This document shows positions 56,135 through 64,000 of a DNA stretch of 64,000 nucleotides, piece after piece. This DNA is from Pseudoips prasinana (taxonomy: Eukaryota; Arthropoda; Insecta; Lepidoptera; Nolidae). The stretch spans positions 5,220,713 to 5,284,712 of the forward strand of contig OX621240.1 in assembly GCA_951640165.1 (NCBI GenBank), in the 5' to 3' direction. The notes under the pieces were generated by a model, which was not told where the DNA came from, did not search any database, and saw only the letters and a program-made list of their open reading frames with translations. A program made the translations under genes and the position numbers. Position 1 is the first letter of the stretch. Each line of letters opens with the position of its first letter.

Positions 56135-56251
56135 ATGGTAAATTTGTTATATATTTTAAAATACTTATTACTAGCACTAGTTTATAAGAAAGTTGTTACT
56201 TACTTATTGGAAACTAATTTGGTCTGAAAATAAAGTCTTATTATTATTATT

Positions 56252-56440
56252 TTGCTGTGTGGCTAACAGCAATGAATATCAGCACCCTATTTCATCTCTT
56301 GAGGACCGTTATAATCGTTCCGAGAGAATTTCTACCAGAGAACCGACAACAGTGTCACTTTGAAAACTAGAACCTGATAGTCATATGATTACTGCAATCG
56401 CCATATGCCGTCTGCCAAACTTGGCGATTACGGCATATAG
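56252..56440 (+). repeat. SINE-R, degenerate
   Basis: 'gctgtgtggctaacagcaat', 'gagaatttctaccagagaac', then inverted-looking 'aacttggcgattacggcata'. Confidence 0.5.
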
Positions 56441-57225
56441 ATATAATTTCATTTTGTATTCTGTTCAGAGCCAATATTTATTTCCGTTTAAATTAAACGC
56501 ACGAATAATTAGAATGTAGGATATAATTCATCAAGATTCTTCATAATAATTTTATTGAAATATTACCTGAATATAGAGAACTCATTCTAACAATATAATT
56601 AAAAGCCTTAAATTAACTATTTAACAGAAATCAAATAGGTATAAGACACCTATAATTTTATTGTACTTACTAAATAAATAGTTAATTTTTAATACGGCAA
56701 TCCGTGTTCTGATTGTATACAAGCCCTCTTTAAAGTCTATATGAGTAGAACTCCATATTTTTTTCTTATTTTATAAGAATTGTGTATATAAATACACAAT
56801 TCTTATATTATGTCGACAGATTATGTCGACTTTGTAATGAGCTGTGGTTTAAGTAATTTTTTCATAGACCACTTTTTGACTTAGGACGTATTATATTGTC
56901 ATAAATTATTAACAGTCAAGTATTATATTTAAGTTTTGCTATTACGAAGTAATGTTTTCAAATGACCTGTACAGACTATCGTATAATACGATTGAAAGTA
57001 TGTTAGGAACTTTCCATTTCTTTTAAAGGAAGTACTAGATTTAATGTATGTCGGCAACGTACCTGCTCATTAGTCAATGCGATTGTGCAATGAGTATGTA
57101 AATCAGTGATTCGTTAAGCAATGTATGAATACGACATGACCCAAAACCATGAACATTTTGTGTGACGAGGTCTGCTGAAGGAAATATTATTTGTCTTGTC
57201 TTATGCTTATCGAATACAAGGACAA
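56441..57225. other. No gene; small AT palindrome
   Basis: 56770-56806 holds a palindrome with 15-base arms (ataagaattgtgtat). Nothing else assigned. Confidence 0.5.
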
Positions 57226-57790
57226 TCTTCTTCTTAGTGTTTCGATGGTAATCTAAATTAACTCTAACGATCACTGTAGCCTAGTTAGTAGTGCTCCTGC
57301 CTACGGAGTTGGTGGTCCTGGGTTCGAATCCCGGTAAGTGCAAATATTTGTGTGATGAGCACAAATATTTGTTTCTGAGTCATGGATGTTTTCTATGTAT
57401 ATTATAAGTATTTATCTATCTATATAAGTGTATATATCGTCGCCTGGTGCCCATAGTACAAGCTATGCTTAGTTTGGGGCTAGGATGATCTGTGATCTGA
57501 TCTGTGTGATATTGTCCCCCCCTAGATATTATCTAAATTAACTCAGCCCAGAATACAGCGACGAGTTGAGCGTTGTCAGTAGCGTCCATTAGTTCTTGTA
57601 ATGGGCAGGCATTAGGGCACGCAGGACATGTTAACAAGTGTGCCATAGTTTGAGGGACAGAACCACACTTGCACTCTAGGTTGGAAACGTTTCAAAATCC
57701 ACGGGAACTTATGTCCAGGCCGAAGATTTTCGACGGGAAGGAAGAATGGGATGGGTAGGCAAGCACTGTCTCGCCACAGTTTCATTCCTT
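57226..57790 (+). repeat. Repeat F split by SINE-A
   Basis: 'cttcttcttagtgtttcgat' (57229) and, after the SINE, 'cagcccagaatacagcgacg' to 'gtctcgccacag'. Related at its start to 5906-6235. Confidence 0.6.
57265..57530 (+). repeat. SINE-A with 14-bp TSD
   Basis: Flanked by perfect duplications ATCTAAATTAACTC (57251-57264, 57531-57544), which fix the element ends. A and B boxes intact. The tail has a local duplication 'gatctgtgatct'. 57791-58105 has nothing recognised. Confidence 0.93.
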
Positions 57791-58105
57791 CTCAGAGCCA
57801 AGACCAGGCCAATGAGGACATCAACTATGATAGAGTCACTACTCTTTTATAAATCGCTTAAGATTAAACCGACTTCCAATATGTTGGAGGTTTTTAATTT
57901 AACTTTTGGATCCGGTGGTAGCATTATAGTATGACATATTTATAAATTACAACCAAGGTCCTTCATAATAATTATAGTCGATTTCTACCTAAATATAGAC
58001 AGTACCACTTTGACAATATTTTGTAAAATATGTAATGAACTATAAGTATTAAAAACCAATTAATAATAACTTTAGTAAATTTACTACTTAAGTAAAATAA
58101 AATTT

Positions 58106-58310
58106 GACTGCACGTGTGGCGCAGCAGTTAAGACAGTCACCTCGCCACTTCGTGTCCCGGGTTCCGGTTCCCACGCAGGACAACTATCTGTGTGACCCAT
58201 AAATTGTTGTCCCGAGCTTGGGTGTACTTTGGGTCCGTCAATAATATGTTTGTAAAGTACCCCGCGACTCGGATTAATTTCCTAAAGCGGGCGTTATCTT
58301 GACAAATATA
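58106..58310 (+). repeat. SINE-C, full length
   Basis: 'gactgcacgtgtggcgcagc', B-box region 'cccgggttccggttccca' (mutated), 'gtaaagtaccccgcgactcg', end 'gcgggcgttatcttgac'. Confidence 0.85.
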
Positions 58311-58756
58311 TATAATTCTGTATGTTATAGTCTAATTGAAAAACTACAATCCATTTTCTGACTATTTATAAGAGCTTTTGAAAGTCCATGGGAATATAAT
58401 AAATGTTTTCATTAGAGATGGTCTCAGATCATATGTAAATCTTGAGGTATAGAATGAAATGAACAAATTAAATTGTTAATGTTATAAATACATTTGTCGT
58501 CGTAAATTTTTCTAAATAAAGGAAGACCTGTAATGTTTAATCAATGAATGTATTTCCTTGAAAAATCTATAATTTATTAAGTTTAAATGAAAACATTTTC
58601 AAACAGCCCGTATGTAAAAGAGCTGTAAAGAACACAGTGACAAGGTTCAAATTTATAACACCTCTTTTAAAGTAGTCATTATCAGACAAACTTTTTTACA
58701 TTATATCAAATATATAAATTTCTGGATTTACCAGCATTATTTTATTACTAAATGGT
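58311..58756. other. No gene recognised
   Basis: A 'atttataagagcttttgaaa' phrase at 58365 resembles the LINE end at 33440. No exon. Confidence 0.45.
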
Positions 58757-58960
58757 TACTGTGTGGTGACAGCGGCGAATATCAAAATATCATCACCCCA
58801 TCTCATTCCGTGGGGGGGGGGGGGGGCTTAAAAGTCTGTGTTCTATGACCAACATACTGCGATCGCCAACCTGCCAAGCGTGGCAATTATAGCATGTCCC
58901 CACAAAATGGTTCTCGGGCGAGGCTTTTGTCCAGCAGTGGACTTCTTACAGTTGTATTGA
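58757..58960 (+). repeat. SINE-R with poly-G tract
   Basis: 'gtgtggtgacagcggcgaat', a 15-base G run at 58812-58826, 'catactgcgatcgccaacct', end 'gtccagcagtggacttctta'. Confidence 0.7.
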
Positions 58961-59269
58961 TGAAATAGTTGCGTCGCTTATACTTCAATCAACGTAACTG
59001 AAAATATTTGCTACCAAACTATAATCCTAATTTCATTATTAAAATAAGAATCGTAGACGCGTAGCAATCATTTTTAGCTAGGCGGTATTATAAGTAACAT
59101 TAAAAAAATATAATAAATGACATTCATAAGCAGGTATAGGTAATTTATAAATATGTCAGTAGGCTTTATATATTGGCAGTTTGATGTACGGTTTGAATAT
59201 TTTGCCCCCTTCCAAATTTAAACACATTCTTTAAGGAAATTAATTGACTTGTTTTTGCTTGTTTTTTTG

Positions 59270-59348
59270 CATGCTTTTGTGATAAAGTTGAAAATATATA
59301 TAAGAAATTTGCCAGATTGGGGTAGCTGGATGTGCTGGCGTCAGTACT
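59270..59348. mobile_element. Palindromic MITE, right half
   Basis: 'gccagattggggtagctgga' and 'tgtgctggcgtcagtac' only; the left arm is missing. Confidence 0.75.
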
Positions 59349-59890
59349 AACGCATTAAAATATGATATCTTAAAAACTTACAAGGGAAAATGATAGAATT
59401 CTTTAAACAACATAAAATTTCATTCATCATTAAAGTAAATTATCATTTTAAAAATCATCATTAAAGTAAATTGGACTTTTTTATATTTTCATTAATAACG
59501 TGAAAGATAAACATAGGCGGGGCACCGCTAGTTAGAAATAAGAATGTCGAGTGTTTCTTACTGGTATATATACATTATCAACATTAAAGTAACATAGACA
59601 TTAATAACCAAATATTAACTTGTCTTAATATAAAGGATGACTGATTCGATTACTCATCTATTTTTTGTGGTTTACATAGGATTAGATAGCGTGGGAACTT
59701 ATTACAATAAGACATTTGTTACAACAAGTTTTAATGGAGTCAGAAGTCTCCACTGAAAGTTAACACTTTCTACTAATATCTTCCTCTTGGCTGCCACAGT
59801 AACGCTTGCATGGCAGCATCAACAAAGGAAAAATAAAACATAAAAATAGTTTTAAACTTGTAAGGCCTTATTTTGTTTTGTTTTTTTTTT
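59349..59890. other. Helitron end scrap, otherwise unique
   Basis: 59500-59532 ends 'aggcggggcaccgctag', a mutated Helitron terminus. 'atcattaaagtaaatt' is doubled at 59420-59475. No gene. Confidence 0.4.
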
Positions 59891-60005
59891 GGAACGAAGT
59901 TCCTTATCGCTCGTTGTGAAAGGGGGCTGGACGGAAAAAAATCTTACGAAAAGTTGTCACGACACTTTTTGCAGCTGTGCGGCGTGCGCATGTTTCTCTG
60001 TCTGA

Positions 60006-60046
<41 letters not shown>

Positions 60047-60199
60047 AGAAAGCAAGCCAGATATTTTCATTTCTATTTCGCATTGAACAGTGTGGTGTCG
60101 CGACGATTATTTTTGTTGAGTGTATACAGGTTTTTTGTACATAATAAATAATAAGAAATAACTTCGTTCCATCCGGGTGTCCGTTGACACCTCTCAAGT
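59891..60199. mobile_element. TIR repeat with CT tract, copy 2
   Basis: Same element as 16161-16446: 'ggaacgaagttccttatcgc' to 'taacttcgttcc' (60170) plus shared flank. The CT tract (60008-60043) is expanded; elsewhere only a handful of substitutions. Confidence 0.75.
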
Positions 60200-60274
60200 G
60201 TTTTTATTTATTTGATGGTCTTGATACATTTAGACAGCCTCGACCTCACAACATATGCTCGTTATTATATAGTT

Positions 60275-60820
60275 TCATTGGTCTAGCCGTAGCATGCTTA
60301 ACCGAAAATGTGCCCCTATGTTCAAATCCCGGGTCGGGCGAAAAATTGATTTAAGTATCAGCCTGAAGTCTGAGAGATGGTGATGGTGCATATTATTATA
60401 TCGACGGTCACCGTAGCCTAGTTGGTAGTGCTCCTGCCTACGAAGCTGGTGGTCCTGGGTTCGAATCCCGGTAAGTGCAAATATTTGTGTGATGAGCACG
60501 AATATTTGTTTCTGATTCATCGATGTTTTCTATGTATATAAGTATTTATCTATCTATATAAGTATGTATATCGTCGCCTGGTACCCATAGTACAAGCTTT
60601 GCTTAGTTTGGGACTAGGATGATCTGTGTGACTTAGTCCCTAGATATTATTATACCCCCGTGAGAGAGCACGTGAAGCTCCTCCTGTACCTGACCTCATT
60701 CTGGTCGTCCCATGACAGCGACGAAATCGAAAATGCCCTATGTTTGCGCACGCACTTGTGCTTTATAATATAACCCGCGCACATAGCTGGTCTACATTGA
60801 GGCCGGCGGATTTTTTCGCG
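60275..60820 (+). repeat. Repeat D split by SINE-A
   Basis: D head 'ttggtctagccgtagcatgc' with 'gttcaaatcccgggtcgggc', interrupted at about 60400, resumes 'cccccgtgagagagcacgtg' to 'catagctggtctacattgag'. Confidence 0.7.
60401..60643 (+). repeat. SINE-A with 11-bp TSD
   Basis: Complete element between ATATTATTATA duplications (60390-60400, 60644-60654). Nearly identical to 36457-36712. Confidence 0.92.
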
Positions 60821-62233
60821 TTTCGCACTTTTTCAAAATTTATAAATAATTACAAAATTCATTATTAGGATTAGGTAGTAGTACTTACATATGACCTTTA
60901 AATGAATTAAGTATCTTGACTATAGTAAGAATGAGTATAATCATATGTACAAAAATGGTAATTGATTGCTACAATGCAACCTCGCGTGCAGAATCCTGGA
61001 CAAAAACTTGACTAAGCAACTTAACAGTAGTCTTATGCAACCATCCTAGCACCGTTTTACAACCATAAGTATGTCTAATTTCTATAATAGCTGTGTTACA
61101 ATACCATGACCGTTGTATAATACTTTTATAAAATACTTTAATATTTGCAATAGTTTTTGTAACTTAAAAAAATATATTGGCCTTTTATATTGCCGCACTC
61201 AAGCAGTTAAAACCCTATTAATTTGTATTTATGTACATAAGTATTTACTTAAGCTGATTATACTGTTGGGGTCAAGCTTAGAATATAATTATATACTTAC
61301 AGAAATGCAATTCGTGTCATCCATTTAAGGTACACATATCGACTTTAAGTATTTAGCATTTCATGGATTCACCGTGCGGAAACCGGGTCCAATTCGTGAT
61401 ACAGGAGGTAACACTGGACAGAGTCTGAGACGTGCGAATCAGATCTAAGTTTAAGGGGGCCCCTGTGATGCATCAAAGCTCACCTTCTGTGTTCCTCATC
61501 GTTCCCTTCTCTTCCTAGCTAAATTTGGTAACATCCTAATAATGCCGCTTTGGATACTCATTCTTCTTACTTACGGAAGTTCTTGATAATCCATATGTCT
61601 TTTAATAGGTTGCAGATTATAATCTTAATATCAAAGTTTATGCAACCTTGCACGACTACCTAAAAATATCACACTCTCCGACAAATATATATTATTGAAA
61701 TTGGTATAACCATGACATAACCGTGGCATAACCAAAAACTCTATTATTAATATTATTTACCTATTGGAGAAAAAGACGTACCTAAACTTTACTACATTAT
61801 TACAGTAAAGGGTAAAATTTTCATACAAAAATGTTAAAGCATTTGGCCAAAGTCTTCTCTTGAGGGTAACCTGTTCTTACATTATACAATATGTCGTATA
61901 TATACTTTTACATGTTCATTGTTGTGTAAAATTCATATACGACCAAATAAATCACTTATAACTATAAAAACCTTCAATTGCGTATGACCTCAGCAATCAA
62001 ACAAAATTTCACGTATTGTTGGTTCAAGTTATAAATACATACAGTACTTGACCTCTAACTTCCGGTAAACTTCGTACAATTAAATTAGCTACTTATATAC
62101 CACTTTACAATGAACTTTAGCAGGTAACAACGGACGGTAAGTGCGATTCGCATCTTAACTTAGAGCAATATGCTTTGTAAATGGCTAGTCAAGCTGTGAC
62201 CACAATCAATGCAACTTAATTGAAATGTCGGGA
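60821..62233. other. Unique AT-rich stretch, no gene recognised
   Basis: 1.4 kb without an assigned repeat. The frame at 61113-61328 has no recognisable domain. Confidence 0.5.
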
Positions 62234-62235
62234 TA

Positions 62236-62585
62236 ATAACCAAAAACCGGCCAAGTGCGAGTTGGACTCGCGCACGAAGGGCTACGTACCATTATCTATA
62301 AAACCGGCCAAGTGCGAGTCGCACTCGCGCACCAAGGATTCCGTAACATTATCTAAAAAACGAGCAAAAAATTTACGTTTGTTGTATGGGAGCCCCGTTA
62401 AATATTTATTTTATTTTGTCTTTTAGGATTTGTTGTTATAGCGGCCACAGAATAATATTATCTGTGATTTCAACTGTCTAACTATCACGATTCATGAGCT
62501 ACAGCCTGGTGACAGACAGACAGACAGACAGCGAAGTCTTAGTGATAGGGTCCCGTTTTACCCTTTGGGTGCGGAACCCTAAAAC
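62236..62585 (+). repeat. Repeat H with duplicated head
   Basis: 'aaccggccaagtgcgagttg' is followed about 63 bp later by a second head 'aaccggccaagtgcgagtcg'; the rest matches 14766-15067, including the gacagacagacag tract and the 'gttttaccctttgggtgcgg' end. Confidence 0.8.
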
Positions 62586-62639
62586 GGTTAGTCACGTTCA
62601 TACCAAATACCTTTTAACAATGTTGTATGCTTTTTAATC

Positions 62640-62885
62640 ATATATAATTGAATATATTATATATTCAATTATATATTACACTGCTGTCCACTGCTGGACA
62701 ATGGATGGACGCGGACCGCGTCCAGTGGATTCATGCGACCTCTGCGGGATCCTATGCCTACCCACGTTGCGTCTTCCGGTCCGTGGTCGCCACTCCAGAA
62801 CCTTTCTGCCCCAGCGGCCGTCAGTTCTACGAGCTATGTACTCACTGCCACTTTAGTTTGGCAATTCTTGGGCCTATGTCAGTTA
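62640..62885 (-). mobile_element. AT palindrome and RTE-like LINE end
   Basis: 62643-62678 is a 16-base-arm palindrome (tatataattgaatata). 62682-62885 is a reversed RTE-type fragment ('gtccactgctggacaatgga', 'acccacgttgcgtcttccgg', 'gtggtcgccactccagaacc'). Confidence 0.75.
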
Positions 62886-63286
62886 CTTTGATTTAACGAT
62901 TTTCTTTAACCATCTAAGGGTATAATTATGCTTCCACCAAGTTGATAATAAAGCTTTACAGTTCCATGGAGGCGTATGAGCCCGGGAACCATGAATTTCC
63001 AATTCGTGCAGCTACAATGAACCAGCACACTTCAGCTATTGCATGCAAAAAAAATATCTTTATCAAACTTAGCACAATTGTTTTATTATCTATTTATTTG
63101 CAAACCGTACAGAGTTCACGCTATGATCATTGGCGGTCACATAAGTATGCCACGGTCATCACGTGTGAATTGTAGATGTGAAAATTTTTATCAATTGCGA
63201 CACAGCCAGTTATCGTGCTGACGGTACGATAAGATGATCATGATTTTCAGTTCTGGTCCATTCAACTATAATGTTATATCATTATC
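62886..63286. other. No gene recognised
   Basis: Overlapping frames at 62942-63221 have no domain. Nothing assigned. Confidence 0.5.
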
Positions 63287-63605
63287 ATCATGTCGGTCAA
63301 GTCACGTCCAAACGACAAAAGCCTCCCCCAAGAATGGGGGGATATGCCGTAATCGCCACGCTTGGCAGTCGGGTTAGCGATCGCAGTTTGGTGGTCATTG
63401 TTCGCAGAAAAAACGCTGCTGCCCGTTCTCTGGTAGATATTCCCTCGGACGATTTCTACGCCCCCCCACAGGATGATATGGGGTGATTATATCCTATCCC
63501 GTCACCACACACCAAAAGATGTATTTATTTTATTTTATGAAGATTTCTACGCCCCCACGAGATGAGGTGGCTAGATAATATTCTACGCCGTCACCACGCA
63601 GCGAT
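63287..63605 (-). repeat. SINE-R copies, reversed
   Basis: 63287-63530 is a near-complete reversed copy ('aaaagcctcccccaagaatg', 'gccgtaatcgccacgcttgg', 'gttctctggtagatattccc'). 63540-63605 repeats its right part ('gatttctacgcccccacgag'). Confidence 0.7.
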
Positions 63606-64000
63606 TGTTATATCTATCTATCCAATATCAGCGTTAAATCTGTATGCTCATTTTAAAGGGAAATTAGGTATGGTTTTCCCATTTGCTTTCTACATTACAG
63701 TCATCTGCTGGATTATGATGGACAGATTCCACAAGCAGCCCTTGTTGATACGACATATACGGTTTTCTTTCAGTACTGGTGTTACTGCTACCTAACATTA
63801 TATACTGAAGAGGTATACTCGTCTTGTAACAGAAACGACCTTAGATGGACGTGCTTCATTATAACAGCTATAAGATGCTGAATAAAAGCCTCCGTTAAGA
63901 ATCATCTTGAAAGGATTTGCCATACTCGCCACGCTTGGCAGACAGGTTGGCGATCGCAGTATGGTGGTCGGTCATAGTACTCAGAAGGAAGCTGCTGCCC
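63606..64000 (-). repeat. Unassigned flank, then SINE-R cut by window end
   Basis: 63606-63840 has no assigned feature; an open frame there lacks a domain. 63845-64000 is another reversed SINE-R ('gccatactcgccacgcttgg', 'agaaggaagctgctgccc') that continues past the window. Confidence 0.6.

Overview
The window looks like nuclear DNA of a lepidopteran insect (moth or butterfly). It is AT-rich, has very few long open reading frames, and is packed with tRNA-derived SINEs, 5'-truncated LINEs ending in ATG/GAT repeats, and small Helitrons ending in GGGCACAGCTAG. The one recognisable host gene has insect exon structure and encodes a group III chitinase (Cht7 type). Nothing looks bacterial or viral: no operons, CRISPR array, rRNA gene or free-standing tRNA gene.

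The host gene runs on the + strand from a TATA/initiator promoter near 9.83 kb. A predicted first exon is at 9861-10005 (ATG at 9958). The better supported exons follow: 12760-12838 (signal anchor), 22674-22879 (Ser/Arg/Lys-rich spacer), 26816-27053 (start of the GH18 barrel) and 35799-35978 (GGW motif and the catalytic DGLDMDWE motif). All splice phases agree (0, 1, 0, 1, 1). Together they give about 250 residues: a short cytoplasmic tail, one membrane segment, a spacer and the first third of a GH18 domain with its catalytic residues intact. The rest of the barrel is not in the window, so either the intron after 35978 exceeds 28 kb or the gene is interrupted.

Repeats fill much of the rest. 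Labels used here: SINE-A (A/B boxes, 'agcctagttggtagtgctcc'), SINE-B ('gcgtggttggcaaatgc'), SINE-C ('gtggcgcagcggctaag'); repeats D, E, F, G, H and Z are dispersed families recognised because they recur in the window; SINE-R is a repeat sharing the 3' tail of the RTE-like LINE. Helitron-1 (Lep1-like), -2 and -3 are non-autonomous families. One Helitron helicase pseudogene (41.2-42.9 kb) still carries the matching CTAG-terminated 3' end, which ties these families to rolling-circle transposition. DNA transposons include a 563-bp TIR element with TA duplications (16.6 kb), an 0.9-kb TIR element nested in a Helitron (54.6 kb), and a palindromic MITE family (22.9, 32.9, 54.0, 59.3 kb).

Layout: 0-9.8 kb repeats upstream of the gene; 9.8-36 kb the chitinase 5' half with introns full of repeats; 36-64 kb intron or intergenic repeats with several long hairpins (37.6, 47.7, 49.1, 52.5 kb), tandem arrays (36.1, 43.6, 46.9 kb) and a cluster of TATCGATA motifs (38.2 kb). 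The most useful observations are the reconstructed chitinase 5' end, transposons sitting 24-62 bp upstream of three of its splice acceptors, the Helitron source/derivative relationship, and the near-perfect long hairpins. I did not find a convincing new multi-gene system.
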